Notes: generated by a model not told the origin, from the letters alone. 64,000 nt of DNA from Thermococcus gorgonarius (GCF_002214385.1 NZ_CP014855.1:868001-932000); one strand, 5' to 3'; positions 16,320 through 24,983 are shown, counted from the stretch's first letter. Program-made: numbers and translations.

Positions 16320-16940
16320 TCACCACCTCAGATCCCAGTACTCCATCCGGGCCATCTTCCTCCTGACGTAAATTCCATAGTTATAACCAAAAGCCAGGCC
16401 AACGATGAGGCCGCCCAAATGAGCCACCCAGTTAACCCCCGGGAGCCAGCTGTTTATAAGGAATAGGAAGAAAGCGTTGCCAAGGGCCATCTGGATGTTC
16501 CTTTTCAACATGCCCTCCATCATTATCAGGGCCCCAGCAACTCCAAACAGTGCCCCGCTGGCACCGCCGCTCACTGTCCACGGATCCATCAGAGCAACTG
16601 TGAGCACATTGCCCAATATACCCGCGGTGAGGTAGAGCACGAGGTACCTCATCTTTCCCACGAAGAGCTCCAGTTGGCTGCCGAGGTAGATTAGAAAGAA
16701 CATGTTCATCGCCAAGTGAATCCAGTCGAGGTGAACGAACATGGCACTTACCAGTCTCCAGTATTCATGGCACTCGGTGACGCAGAAGTTTACCAGCGCA
16801 ACCTTGAGAAGGGCTTCTGTTTTGACAGTCAGAGCACCGCTCAGATAGAGCTCATAGGCAAAGACTGCTATGTTTATGAGGAGTAAAGTGTAAGTTAGCC
16901 ATGCGTATTTGGCGGCCTTTAGTAAGTCCTCCACACCCAT
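16320..16940 (-). CDS. Rhomboid family intramembrane serine protease
   Basis: This 206-residue protein has about six membrane helices and the rhomboid catalytic pair: Ser in GGASGALFG (about 127) and His in VAHLGG (about 174). The family's [22 protein letters not shown] segment (about 62-83) with its HxxxHxxxN pattern is present. Two Cys near 53-57 (CVTEC) lie in the long loop after helix 1 and could form a disulfide. Rhomboids cut membrane proteins within or near the bilayer. The start overlaps the FBPase/IMPase stop by one base. Confidence 0.93.
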   Translation of the reverse strand: MGVEDLLKAAKYAWLTYTLLLINIAVFAYELYLSGALTVKTEALLKVALVNFCVTECHEYWRLVSAMFVHLDWIHLAMNMFFLIYLGSQLELFVGKMRYLVLYLTAGILGNVLTVALMDPWTVSGGASGALFGVAGALIMMEGMLKRNIQMALGNAFFLFLINSWLPGVNWVAHLGGLIVGLAFGYNYGIYVRRKMARMEYWDLRW

Positions 16941-17704
16941 TAGCGCTTCACCTCTTCGAGTATTAGCTCCAAAAGCCTCTCATCGCTTGATGCTATGATG
17001 TTCATTTTGTCCTCAGCGCTGAGAGCTGGGTCGAACTCTTTGCCGTTCTCGTCCACAACAATTCCCCCTGCCTCCCTGACAAGCAAAGCTCCGGCAAGGA
17101 CATCGGTTGGCCGGACATAGTTCCTTACGTCCACCGCCGCCTGGAGGGAGCCCCTGGCAAGGTAGGCCAGCTCGACGGCTATGGCACCGAGAACCCTTAT
17201 GCGCTTTACCCTCTCGATAATACTCACTCCCACACCCCTGGTGTAAAAGCTTATAGCGGCTTTTTCTGGCTCTCTCGGAACCACATGAATCCTCCTGCCG
17301 TTGAGGTAGGCACCATTGCCAGGTATGGCCTCATAGTAGTTCCCGAGGAGGAACTCGTAGATTGCTGAATAGACGGGTTTTTTACCCTTGAAGAGGGCAA
17401 AGCTAAAGGCAAAGATCGGTATTCCTGAAGAAAAATTATACGAGCCGTCTATAGGGTCAACTACAGCGGTAAGGTCGCTTCCCTGATCAACCAGACCTAT
17501 CTCTTCGCTGACGATGTTTATACCAAGCGGCTCAAGCCTCTTCACCACAATGTCCTCGGCAACCTTGTCAACGTACTTCGTAACGTCACCGCTGACGTTC
17601 TTACCGACTTCTCTACCGCCTTCGGGCTTTCCGAAGAGGGGCATCACGGCCCTTTCAACGTCCTTGGCAAGGGAGAAAACAACTTCGTTCCAGCTTATCT
17701 CCAT
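16940..17704 (-). CDS. Bifunctional fructose-1,6-bisphosphatase / inositol monophosphatase
   Basis: The archaeal class IV FBPase/IMPase dephosphorylates fructose 1,6-bisphosphate and myo-inositol 1-phosphate. Metal-site motifs are visible: SEEIG (about 65-69), DPIDGSYNFSSGIP (about 82-95), and TDVLAGALLVREAGG (about 199-213) with the third metal Asp. Length 254 is typical. The upstream DUF63 gene ends three bases before this start. In hyperthermophiles the inositol activity can feed the solute di-myo-inositol phosphate; which role dominates here is not visible. Confidence 0.92.
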   Translation of the reverse strand: MEISWNEVVFSLAKDVERAVMPLFGKPEGGREVGKNVSGDVTKYVDKVAEDIVVKRLEPLGINIVSEEIGLVDQGSDLTAVVDPIDGSYNFSSGIPIFAFSFALFKGKKPVYSAIYEFLLGNYYEAIPGNGAYLNGRRIHVVPREPEKAAISFYTRGVGVSIIERVKRIRVLGAIAVELAYLARGSLQAAVDVRNYVRPTDVLAGALLVREAGGIVVDENGKEFDPALSAEDKMNIIASSDERLLELILEEVKR

Positions 17705-17707
17705 ACA

Positions 17708-18520
17708 TCACGCCCCCATCAGAGCTATAAGCAGGTTTCTGGTTCCAGGCCCAAAGCCGAGAATGAACATGGCCAGCTTCACGAAGTTTATCAAATCGGG
17801 GTCTTCGTCCTCCATGTATCTGTCCAGTATCAAGACTATGGGAACCAGTATCACGAGTTTTTCCAGATAAATCACTGCGGGAGTACCAGTCAAATCTATC
17901 AAGGTTCTCGCAAGTACGTGCTGTTCCCAGTAACCGAAAAACTGTATCCCGACGAAAGTCGTGGTTGCGTCGTAGAAGTGGGTGTAGAACAGCAAACCGT
18001 TGTTCTTTATCAGGTCGAACTTTCTTGAGAGTATCCATATAACCCCTTCGGCCGCCAGAAAAGAAGGTATAAAATAGACGAAGTATTTCCATCTGAAATC
18101 TGTCTTGTCCAGGTTTATCAGTAGCAGAAAGAGCAGACCCCCAAGGAGAAGAAGTCCAACGTCCCGGTAGAGTGGATAGAGCTTCTCCCCCGGCCCAACG
18201 TGTCTCCAGACTATGAAAAGGGCAGCTATGGCAAAACCCGCTATTACAAAGTATCCCCCGGGGCTCACCGTTAGATACGTCCTTGGCAGCATTCCAACAT
18301 CAGTCATAGCCCTCATGAGCGGACCCAGGAAGATGTAGGGTATAAGGGCAACAAAAAACCTCTCATCCACCCTGATCTTCATCCTCTTCAGCATCCGGTG
18401 GAGGAGAAGAACCGCTATCCCGAGGATTATCGCGTAGACCGTCGTGTTCACGGGATTGTACCCCTGGTTGTACTTTATCGGGTCCACAAAGTACCGCTGA
18501 AAGAACTCCTGGAAACCCAT
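17708..18520 (-). CDS. DUF63 family membrane protein
   Basis: This 270-residue integral membrane protein has about eight hydrophobic segments and the N-terminal QRYFVDPIKYNQGYNPVNT region typical of DUF63, an archaeal family without known function. The charged cytoplasmic loop RMLKRMKIRVDERF follows the first membrane helix. ATG 18520 has GGTGG upstream. It is the first gene of the operon continuing into FBPase/IMPase, rhomboid and upp, and is divergent from egsA. Confidence 0.85.
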   Translation of the reverse strand: MGFQEFFQRYFVDPIKYNQGYNPVNTTVYAIILGIAVLLLHRMLKRMKIRVDERFFVALIPYIFLGPLMRAMTDVGMLPRTYLTVSPGGYFVIAGFAIAALFIVWRHVGPGEKLYPLYRDVGLLLLGGLLFLLLINLDKTDFRWKYFVYFIPSFLAAEGVIWILSRKFDLIKNNGLLFYTHFYDATTTFVGIQFFGYWEQHVLARTLIDLTGTPAVIYLEKLVILVPIVLILDRYMEDEDPDLINFVKLAMFILGFGPGTRNLLIALMGA

Positions 18521-18616
18521 TGAACCACCGGTTGAGGTTGGGGTTAACTGTTAAAGCTTTTCCGCTCCAATCACTTTTTAAGGTATCCCACCCTAAGTTG
18601 AGGAGGTGAGAGAAAA

Positions 18617-19657
18617 GTGCACCTAATGGAGCTCCCCCGCGAAGTGCTTCTCGGGGAAAACCTTACAGGGGAGGTTCTCAACGTTGCCAGAAGGCTCAGG
18701 CTTGGCAGGAGAGCTCTTGTCCTCTACGGCCCAAAGACCATGAAAATAGCAGGAAAAGACGTTGAGGAGAGCCTTTCCGAGGAGTTTGATGTCAAAGGAG
18801 TGACAATAAAAGGCGCCTCCATGGAGGAAGTCGAGAAGACAATGAAGCTGGCCTCCGACTTTAATGCAGACTGGATGGTGGCCGTGGGAGGGGGGAGCAT
18901 AATAGACGTTGCCAAGCTGTCCGCATACAGATTGGGGATTCCGTTCATCAGCTTTCCGACAACCGCTTCGCACGACGGGATAGCGAGCGCCAACGCCTCA
19001 ATAAAGGATCTGGGAGCAAAAACCTCGGTGAAAGCCAGGCCGCCAATAGCCGTTATAGCCGATGTGGAGATAATTAAAACTGCCCCCTACCGCTACCTGG
19101 CGGCGGGAGTGGGGGACATAATAAGCAACCTGACTGCGGTTAAAGACTGGCAGCTGGCCCACAGAATAAAGGGCGAGTACTACAGCGAGTACGCGGCATC
19201 GCTCAGCCTGATGAGTGCAAAGATGGTGATCAAGAACGCGGACATAATACGGCTCGGCAACGAGGAAAGCGTAAGAAAAGTTGTGAAAGGCCTCATATCC
19301 AGCGGTGTTGCCATGAGCATAGCGGGCTCTTCAAGGCCAGCGAGCGGTGCGGAACATCTCTTCAGTCACGCCCTTGACATGCTCCTGGAGAAACCCGCCC
19401 TCCACGGCGAGCAGGTCGGAGTCGGAACCATAATAATGGCCTATCTCCATGGGTTAAAGTGGGAAAGGGTTAAGGAAACCTTAAAGAAGGTAGGTGCACC
19501 AACTAACGCGTACGGATTGGGGATCGAACCAGAGGTAGTGATAAAAGCCCTCACCATTGCCCACACCATAAGGCCCGAGAGGTACACCATCCTCGGAAGG
19601 GACGGCCTGACCTGGGAGGCGGCGGAGAAGGCCGCTAAAATCACTGGGGTTATCTGA
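18617..19657 (+). CDS. egsA: sn-Glycerol-1-phosphate dehydrogenase
   Basis: The enzyme reduces dihydroxyacetone phosphate to sn-glycerol 1-phosphate, the backbone of archaeal membrane lipids. The nucleotide-binding GGGSIIDVAK (about 92-101), FPTTASHDGIAS (about 114-125) with a metal-binding Asp/His context, and the zinc ligands HLFSHALDM (about 247-255) and HGEQVGVG (about 263-270) are present. Length 346 is standard. Start is GTG 18617 with GAGGAGGTG upstream. The UPF0179 gene follows 27 bases later. Confidence 0.95.
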   Translation: MHLMELPREVLLGENLTGEVLNVARRLRLGRRALVLYGPKTMKIAGKDVEESLSEEFDVKGVTIKGASMEEVEKTMKLASDFNADWMVAVGGGSIIDVAKLSAYRLGIPFISFPTTASHDGIASANASIKDLGAKTSVKARPPIAVIADVEIIKTAPYRYLAAGVGDIISNLTAVKDWQLAHRIKGEYYSEYAASLSLMSAKMVIKNADIIRLGNEESVRKVVKGLISSGVAMSIAGSSRPASGAEHLFSHALDMLLEKPALHGEQVGVGTIIMAYLHGLKWERVKETLKKVGAPTNAYGLGIEPEVVIKALTIAHTIRPERYTILGRDGLTWEAAEKAAKITGVI

Positions 19658-19684
19658 CTATCATCGCTCACGGAGGTGTTGAGA

Positions 19685-20110
19685 ATGGTTATCACGCTGG
19701 TCGGAGAAAAACTGGCAAAACCCGGGCTTGAGTTTATCTACTATGGCCCCGCTGAACCCTGTAAGAGCTGCAGGCTGGCAAGGGTCTGTGTTGGGAACCT
19801 TGAACCGGGGAGAAGATACAAGATAGTCAGGGTCAGGAACATAGAACACTCATGCCCCCTACACGAGGGAAAAGTCAGGGTAGTGGAAGTGGTTGAACCT
19901 CCCATTGAAATCCTGATGGATCCCCGGAGTGCTATATTAGGGTCTAAAGTTACTCTAAAGTTCGTGGATTGCAGTGATCCGGAGAAAGAGAGCCTAGCAA
20001 GACCGGAGGGACTATTCGAAGGAGATCAGGTCAAGATAGAGGAGATAGTGGGCGAAGTGGAGTGCGACGGGAAGAAGTTCAAGCTGGTCCGCGTCGTCAG
20101 GGGGCAGTGA
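19685..20110 (+). CDS. UPF0179 family protein
   Basis: This 141-residue archaeal protein has four Cys in its N-terminal half ([10 protein letters not shown], about 26-35, and Cys near 57) that could hold a metal. The remainder is mainly beta-stranded. The family has no known function. ATG 19685 follows GGAGGTG with seven bases between; an upstream in-frame TTG was discarded. It is cotranscribed with egsA and converges on the GTPase gene. Confidence 0.82.
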   Translation: MVITLVGEKLAKPGLEFIYYGPAEPCKSCRLARVCVGNLEPGRRYKIVRVRNIEHSCPLHEGKVRVVEVVEPPIEILMDPRSAILGSKVTLKFVDCSDPEKESLARPEGLFEGDQVKIEEIVGEVECDGKKFKLVRVVRGQ

Positions 20111-20115
20111 GTCTC

Positions 20116-20679
20116 TCACTTTTCCGCGTACTGAGCGTAGTAGGCTATCGCCTTCAGAAGGTCGTTGAAGCCCTCGTAGGTAACTAGGGACAGGGGAATC
20201 GCGTCCTGTTCAAGACGCTTTTTGATTGCTTTTCTTATTTCCTCCACCTTCTCCCTGGGGACGAGGTCGATCTTGTTTACCACCACTATTATGGGCTTGT
20301 CGTACCTGAACTTCAGCAGGTGGTGGAGCTTCTCCATGCCCCTGTGAAGGCCAACGGTTGCATCGACCATGTGAATAACTACGTCCGCCGAGATTATCTC
20401 GTTTAAAATCTCCCTGAACTTCTCCTCGCTGAGAACTTTACCCCTGAGTTCCTTCTCCGGATCGAAGAGGCCGGCAGTATCGATGAGAACGAACTCGTCC
20501 GCCCCACCCAGGGGGTTTTTCATGCTCTTCGGTATTTTGAGCTTTCCAAAGCGCTTCTTTATCACCCCCTTCGTTGTTCCGGGGAGATTTTCTACTTCGC
20601 TTACCTTCCCTCCGATTAGGGCGTTCATGAGCGTTGATTTTCCCACATTCTCAGCACCTATTATGGCAACCTTTATCAT
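20116..20679 (-). CDS. Small Era/Obg-like GTPase
   Basis: A single G domain of 187 residues with all key motifs: G1 GAENVGKST (8-16), G2 Thr in LPGTTKG (about 34), G3 DTAG (about 68-71) and G4 NKID (about 135-138). Nothing is fused to the G domain; it ends shortly after a SLVTYEG G5-like segment. Such proteins usually act in ribosome assembly or signalling, but the specific role is unknown. ATG has GGAGGTGG upstream. It is divergent from the OB-fold gene. Confidence 0.88.
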   Translation of the reverse strand: MIKVAIIGAENVGKSTLMNALIGGKVSEVENLPGTTKGVIKKRFGKLKIPKSMKNPLGGADEFVLIDTAGLFDPEKELRGKVLSEEKFREILNEIISADVVIHMVDATVGLHRGMEKLHHLLKFRYDKPIIVVVNKIDLVPREKVEEIRKAIKKRLEQDAIPLSLVTYEGFNDLLKAIAYYAQYAEK

Positions 20680-20754
20680 CCGGCCACCTCCGTAAGGTTT
20701 ATCTCCACAACAGATAACATCCCCGATGATATAAAAGTGGTGGAAGGTGGAAGC

Positions 20755-21069
20755 ATGTCAAAGAGAGTGAAGCTTGGCCACCATTTCTATCACGTTGTGA
20801 CACTGGAAGACCTTAAATCGGGTAAAATGAGGGGTAAGAACGTCGTCTTCGAAGGAATCATCCAGGACAAACCCGTCGTTGAGTTCCTCCCCATGGAGCT
20901 CCCAAGTTACAGGACAACCTTTTCGGTTGATGGAATCAGGGTGGAGTTCTCGGGAAGTCCGTGCATAAAGAGGGGTGACAGAGTCAAGGTCTACGGCAGA
21001 TTTCTGGCGGGCGATCTGATAGCTACAGCCATCGAGACTGACGGAGCCATCTACATGGCGGAGGAGTGA
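20755..21069 (+). CDS. Small OB-fold nucleic-acid-binding-like protein
   Basis: The 104-residue protein has the strand pattern of an OB fold, including GKNVVFEGIIQDKPVVEF, TTFSVDGIRVEFSG and KRGDRVKVYGRFLAGDLIATAIE (about 77-99), the last resembling the beta4-beta5 region of OB proteins that bind single-stranded nucleic acid. ATG 20755 follows GGTGGAAG; an in-frame GTG upstream overlaps the ribosome-binding site. The TATA box GATATAAAAG is near 20727-20736. It overlaps the HD gene region by context and is probably cotranscribed with it. Confidence 0.65.
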   Translation: MSKRVKLGHHFYHVVTLEDLKSGKMRGKNVVFEGIIQDKPVVEFLPMELPSYRTTFSVDGIRVEFSGSPCIKRGDRVKVYGRFLAGDLIATAIETDGAIYMAEE

Positions 21070-21071
21070 GT

Positions 21072-21605
21072 ATGGAACTTTTGGAATTTTTTCTTGAGGC
21101 AGGGAACCTGAAAAGGCTGAGGCGAACCGGCTGGCTCCTCCGGGGAATTCCCAATCCGGAAAGCATAGCGGATCACTCCTTCAGAACGGCACTAATAACT
21201 CTGTTTTTGGGAGAGGAACTGAGAAGAAAAGGGATTGCTCTGGATCTCGAGAGGGCCCTGAAGATTGCCCTCATTCACGATCTCGGCGAGGCAAGGATAA
21301 CCGACATTCCATTCCCGGCTCAGAGGTATTTCAACAAGGTTGAGGGAGAAAGAAAAGCCCTTGTCGAGATGGTTGGAAGTGAATACCTGGCTCTTTTCGA
21401 TGAGTATGAGCAGGAAAGCACACTGGAGGGAAAGCTCGTCAAGTTCGCCGACAGACTCGAGATGCTCCTTCAGGCGCTGGAGTACGAAAAGAGCGGGTTC
21501 TCGGGTCTGGAAGAGTTCTGGAAAACGATTGAAAAATTGAAAAAGAACGAGCTATACGAGTATTTTGGCGGACTCGTTGAAAAACTTATTTCTCTCCGCC
21601 CCTAG
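21072..21605 (+). CDS. HD-domain phosphohydrolase (YfbR-like 5'-nucleotidase type)
   Basis: This is an HD protein of about 177 residues. Metal ligands are the His in IADHSFRTA (about 33), HD in LIHDLGEA (about 66-67) and Asp in KFADRLE (about 124). The layout, including the DHSFRTA helix and GEARITDIP, matches the YfbR/HDDC2 group of 5'-deoxynucleotidases that act on deoxynucleoside monophosphates. ATG 21072 follows GGAGGAG. Its end overlaps the convergent ABC permease gene by 20 bases. Confidence 0.85.
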   Translation: MELLEFFLEAGNLKRLRRTGWLLRGIPNPESIADHSFRTALITLFLGEELRRKGIALDLERALKIALIHDLGEARITDIPFPAQRYFNKVEGERKALVEMVGSEYLALFDEYEQESTLEGKLVKFADRLEMLLQALEYEKSGFSGLEEFWKTIEKLKKNELYEYFGGLVEKLISLRP

Positions 21606-22869
21606 TTCTCTTTCCCCACCTCAGCTTTGCCGTCAGGATCTTCTCGCTGGAAAACATCCTGGCCGTGAGATAGAGGGTAATCCCGGCAACGATGAAAAGA
21701 TACAGGGCACTCAACGCCAGCATATAGTATTCGCTGCCTATTGCAAACCTGTAGGCTGCTATTGGATGAGTGAAAGGATCTGCCAGAAGGACAGCCCTTA
21801 GAGCAACTGGCATCTCGCCCAGGTCTGTGAACATCAGGAGGAAAGCCGGAAAGGCCAGGGGAAGTACAACCGAGCTCACCACTGTGTTGGCGCTCTGCAC
21901 GTCTTCGGCATAGACCGCCAGTAGCATCGCAAGCGAGAGGGCAAAGACTATCGTCAGGAACACGATCAGGCCAAACACCACCATTCCCGCCGGAGTTATT
22001 CCGATTCCCAGATCCTCCGGGCTGATCCCAACATCTCCCTGGAACGATCCCATGTAACTCCTTAGACCGATCATATAAGCTAAAGCCGCTATGAGGCCCA
22101 TGACTGCGGTTCCACCTATTTTGGCCGCAACGATGGTAGTCCTCTTCACTGGGAGGGTTAACAGGGTCTCAAGGGTTTTGTTTTCCTTCTCCGCCGCGAC
22201 CGCTCCCGCGGCCATCTGGGCGGTGATCGTTACCATGAGGAACACGATGAGTGGAAGGCTGTATGACTGGGAGGCCAGCATAGCGGACACCACTGCAGGA
22301 GAGACGTTCACCACCCTGCCATTTATGTAAGACCTGCTCTCAGCCCGGATCGGATGGAGAACTGCATCCGGATTATCCACACCAAGGTTTTCCACCTTGA
22401 TTCTCGCTATACTCTCAGAGAGAACATCTATGACCGCGTTTATCCTCCCTTCGCTCACGCTCTCCCTCATTCCCGTGCTTACCGAGGAAAAAACCCCGTA
22501 GATATAAACGGTTGCAACCTGGTTGTTCTCTATGCTCTCGCTGAAGTTCTCTGGAATAACAACCAGGACGTTTTGCTTTTCCTCCGAGGCCTTTTTGAGG
22601 GCGTCTTCAATAGAAGGAGCACTTATAACGGCAACACTGACGTTCGGGCTTTCGTTCATGGTCTTTATCAAAATCATGCCGTACTTTCCACCGTCCAGGT
22701 TCATAACGGCCACGCTCGTAGTTGCTTGGGCCTTTTGAATTCCCAGCTGGATTCCCTTCCCCATGGCGGGGTAGATTATCAGGGGCACTATTACAAGCCC
22801 AAAGAGGAGTTTCTTGTCCCTCAGGAGGTTCATCAGCTCTTTCTTAAGCAACACCCAGAGGTCACTCAT
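21586..22869 (-). CDS. ABC-2 type exporter permease, NatB-like
   Basis: This permease of about 427 residues has one membrane helix near the N-terminus (about 18-36), a large extracytoplasmic domain (about 40-190), and five to six helices in the C-terminal half. This is the ABC-2/NatB plan with the loop EKENKTLETLLTLPVKRTTIVAAK (about 226-249) typical of CcmB/NatB-type permeases. The ATG at 22869 lies just after the ATPase stop, with GGAGGGG upstream. It is the last gene of a six-gene operon under the double operator at 24.9 kb. Confidence 0.9.
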   Translation of the reverse strand: MSDLWVLLKKELMNLLRDKKLLFGLVIVPLIIYPAMGKGIQLGIQKAQATTSVAVMNLDGGKYGMILIKTMNESPNVSVAVISAPSIEDALKKASEEKQNVLVVIPENFSESIENNQVATVYIYGVFSSVSTGMRESVSEGRINAVIDVLSESIARIKVENLGVDNPDAVLHPIRAESRSYINGRVVNVSPAVVSAMLASQSYSLPLIVFLMVTITAQMAAGAVAAEKENKTLETLLTLPVKRTTIVAAKIGGTAVMGLIAALAYMIGLRSYMGSFQGDVGISPEDLGIGITPAGMVVFGLIVFLTIVFALSLAMLLAVYAEDVQSANTVVSSVVLPLAFPAFLLMFTDLGEMPVALRAVLLADPFTHPIAAYRFAIGSEYYMLALSALYLFIVAGITLYLTARMFSSEKILTAKLRWGKRTRGGEK

Positions 22870-22871
22870 GA

Positions 22872-23624
22872 TCAATCCCCTCCAACCGGCTCGTCGGTCT
22901 CAAAGCCTACAGCCTTCATAAAGACCTCTTCAAGGTTCTCCGCACGGTATTTCTCCTTCAGCTCTGCTGGAGTCCCGCTCTCGATTATTCTCCCCTGGTT
23001 TATCAGGGCCACACGGTCGCAGAGAAACTCGACTTCGAGCATGTTGTGGCTGGAAACCAGGAAAGTTACACCTTCCTCCCTTGCGAAGCGCTTTATCGTC
23101 TTCCTTATGGTGTAGGCGTTGACTATATCGAGGCCGCTCGCGGGTTCGTCCAGTATCGCCAGCTTTGGCTTGACCATCAGCGCCCTCGCAAGGAGGAGCT
23201 TTCTCGTCATTCCCTTTGAGTAAGTTGAGACCTTGTCGTAAAGTCTTTCGCCAAGATCCGCCAGTTTGATGCCAAGTTCTACCATCTCCTCTGCCCTATC
23301 CTCATCCTTGGCGTAGAGCCGGGCCATAAAGCGGAGGTATTCAATGCCCGTGAGGTTCTTGTAGGCACCGGCTTCCTCGGGCAGGTAGCTTATGATCTTC
23401 CTTACCTCCTCGGCTTCATCAACAACATCGTGGCCGAAGACCTCAGCCTTTCCTCCGGTCGGTCTCAGAAGGGTTGCGAGTATCTTGAGTGTGGTGCTCT
23501 TTCCAGCGCCGTTCGGACCGATTAGCCCAAAGACCTCGCCTTCCTTCACTTCAAAGCTTATCCCCTTCAGGGCCTTGACCCTACCGTAGTCTTTCTCAAG
23601 GTTCTCAACTTTAACCGCCGGCAT
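22872..23624 (-). CDS. ABC exporter ATPase, NatA-like
   Basis: A single nucleotide-binding domain of 250 residues: Walker A GPNGAGKST (about 39-47), signature YSKGMTRKLLLARAL (about 133-147), Walker B LAILDEPASGLD (about 154-165) and H-loop SSHNM (about 196). The fused upstream frame is a by-product; ATG 23624 follows GGAGGTAGGG. It overlaps the preceding membrane gene by 14 bases. With the NatB-like permease it should form an exporter for sodium, drugs or lipids; the substrate cannot be inferred. Confidence 0.92.
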   Translation of the reverse strand: MPAVKVENLEKDYGRVKALKGISFEVKEGEVFGLIGPNGAGKSTTLKILATLLRPTGGKAEVFGHDVVDEAEEVRKIISYLPEEAGAYKNLTGIEYLRFMARLYAKDEDRAEEMVELGIKLADLGERLYDKVSTYSKGMTRKLLLARALMVKPKLAILDEPASGLDIVNAYTIRKTIKRFAREEGVTFLVSSHNMLEVEFLCDRVALINQGRIIESGTPAELKEKYRAENLEEVFMKAVGFETDEPVGGD

Positions 23625-23982
23625 TTTCCCTACCTCCGACCTTATAGGCGATAAGTCCAGGGGTGGCAAGGGCGACCCCAAACAGAAAAACGGCCGTAAT
23701 GTTGGAGTGACCTCCGATGATAGCCGCTCCGAGCCCACTTGTGACACCTATCCAGCCGTTTTTAGCGTAGCTGTTTTTGAAATCGTGCTCTAGAGCGAGG
23801 AGCACCGACCCGACTATCACCATACCGAGCTCAAGGGCCAGAAAAAACGGGTTGATGCCACTGGCCCCTTTTCCTCCTGGGAAAGTTATACATGCTGCCC
23901 TGTCCACCGGCGGGCGGAAGAGAGCCAGCAAGATACCGCCCGTGTAGAGAAGTACCCCTAGAATCCCCTCATTGACTTTCAT
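23611..23982 (-). CDS. Small membrane protein of the exporter operon
   Basis: This 123-residue protein has four hydrophobic segments (about 5-22, 42-60, 72-88 and 93-112) and short, mostly uncharged loops. I do not recognise the family. ATG 23982 overlaps the end of the regulator gene by 14 bases and has GGTGAGAACG upstream. It sits between the Xre regulator and the ATPase, so it is likely an accessory subunit of the exporter or a sensor for it. Confidence 0.65.
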   Translation of the reverse strand: MKVNEGILGVLLYTGGILLALFRPPVDRAACITFPGGKGASGINPFFLALELGMVIVGSVLLALEHDFKNSYAKNGWIGVTSGLGAAIIGGHSNITAVFLFGVALATPGLIAYKVGGRENAGG

Positions 23983-24181
23983 CGTTCTCACCTTCGTAGA
24001 TGAATATATCTTCAATCTTGACGTTGAAAAACCTTGCCATCTTAAAGGCCAGCCTGAGGGAGGGGTCATAGCGACCCTTCTCTATCGCTATTATCGTCTG
24101 CCTTGTAACACCCAGTGCCTTTGCGAGCTCTTCCTGGGTTAAGCCCCATTCCTCCCTGAGCTCTCGGAGACGGTTTTTCAT
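23969..24181 (-). CDS. Xre/YozG-type helix-turn-helix repressor
   Basis: At 70 residues this is a minimal HTH_3 domain: LREEWGLTQEELAKALGVTRQTIIAIEKGRYDP (about 8-40) is a textbook lambda-repressor-like motif, followed by two short helices. It has no ligand-binding domain. It lies inside the operon with two DUF2178 proteins and an ABC exporter, a common bacterial and archaeal arrangement. The paired palindromes upstream of the operon are the obvious candidate binding sites, so it is probably autoregulatory. Confidence 0.92.
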   Translation of the reverse strand: MKNRLRELREEWGLTQEELAKALGVTRQTIIAIEKGRYDPSLRLAFKMARFFNVKIEDIFIYEGENDESQ

Positions 24182-24190
24182 GGCGACACC

Positions 24191-24490
24191 TCACATCTTC
24201 CTTGAATAGTACAGCCTGAGTGCAAGGTTCCCGAAGAATATCAGGGTCAACAGGGTGGAGAGAATTCCAGCGCATAGGGCATCTTTTGCCACGATGAGGG
24301 AGTAATAAAGAAGGACAACATCCGCCAGAAGAACCAGTTCCAGTGTTCTTGCGGCGGCGAGCTTGGCTATCTCGTTGCCCCTTTCGTCCATTGGAACTCC
24401 AATGTTCTTTACAACTCCCCGGGTGAGCAGATAGCCGAGGATACCACCTATGAAGCCGGCGAGGAGTACCACGAAAGCCGCCCAGTTCAT
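24191..24490 (-). CDS. DUF2178-like membrane protein (second copy)
   Basis: This 99-residue protein has three membrane segments (about 5-22, 48-66 and 72-90). Between the first and second lies a DERGNEIAKLAAARTLEL stretch matching the MDERxxxIxxxA motif of DUF2178 proteins, which often sit next to YozG-like regulators. It is a paralogue of the upstream gene, which has the equivalent DERSLRINEVASRRTLQV. It starts one base after that gene ends. Confidence 0.75.
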   Translation of the reverse strand: MNWAAFVVLLAGFIGGILGYLLTRGVVKNIGVPMDERGNEIAKLAAARTLELVLLADVVLLYYSLIVAKDALCAGILSTLLTLIFFGNLALRLYYSRKM

Positions 24491-24874
24491 TCACATCACC
24501 CTCGCGTAGTAGTGCCTGAGGAGAAGGTGAACCAGTCCCATTCCGGCCAGCGTTAAGCTTATTGCGATAAAGGCTCCTCTAACCTCGGGCTCTGAGGTTC
24601 TGCCCGATAGGAGGAGCATTACCACCGCCAGGGTGATCATGGTAACTTGGAGCGTTCTCCTGGAGGCGACTTCGTTTATCCTCAACGATCTCTCGTCTTC
24701 GAGGACAAAACCCCTGCCCTCCAGGTAAGCGAAATACCTGTTTACGAAGAAAGCCGACAGCGCAAAAGCAACTAGGGAGATTTCCCCCTTTCCCGAGCTG
24801 ACCGCCCAGCCTACCACCCATCCCAGGGCCAAAACCGCCAGAAGGGCCGGCAACAGGGAAAGCTTCCGTCCCAT
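24491..24874 (-). CDS. DUF2178-like membrane protein (first copy)
   Basis: This is a 127-residue membrane protein with four hydrophobic segments and the cytoplasmic DERSLRINEVASRRTLQV motif (about residues 58-75). The frame continues upstream through the promoter, but ATG 24874 is the first start downstream of the inferred transcript start. This gives a leader of roughly 25 bases covered by the operator. It is the first gene of the six-gene operon. DUF2178 has no established function. Confidence 0.75.
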   Translation of the reverse strand: MGRKLSLLPALLAVLALGWVVGWAVSSGKGEISLVAFALSAFFVNRYFAYLEGRGFVLEDERSLRINEVASRRTLQVTMITLAVVMLLLSGRTSEPEVRGAFIAISLTLAGMGLVHLLLRHYYARVM

Positions 24875-24884
24875 TTTCCCCACC

Positions 24885-24922
24885 GATGTAAAGTTTCTTT
24901 TACGTAAAGTTTCCTTTACATC
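24885..24922 (-). promoter_or_regulatory. Double palindromic operator of the DUF2178/Xre/ABC operon
   Basis: Two 16-bp sites lie directly head to tail: GTAAAGTTTCTTTTAC (24888-24903) and GTAAAGTTTCCTTTAC (24904-24919). The second is a perfect GTAAAG-N4-CTTTAC palindrome and the first has one mismatch. On the minus strand a TATA box (TTATAAGG, 24923-24930) precedes them, so they cover the expected transcript start of the operon. This is the position for repression. The likely binder is the Xre protein encoded in the operon. Confidence 0.75.
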
Positions 24923-24983
24923 CTTATAAGCCTTGCTGCATAAAAACATAGAGCCATAATTAAAGAATTACATAAAGAAACAA

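Noticed and set aside
24066-24494. 142-codon minus-strand frame over the DUF2178 and Xre genes
   Set aside because: Overlaps two genes with clear motifs in another frame, and its composition is unlike a protein.
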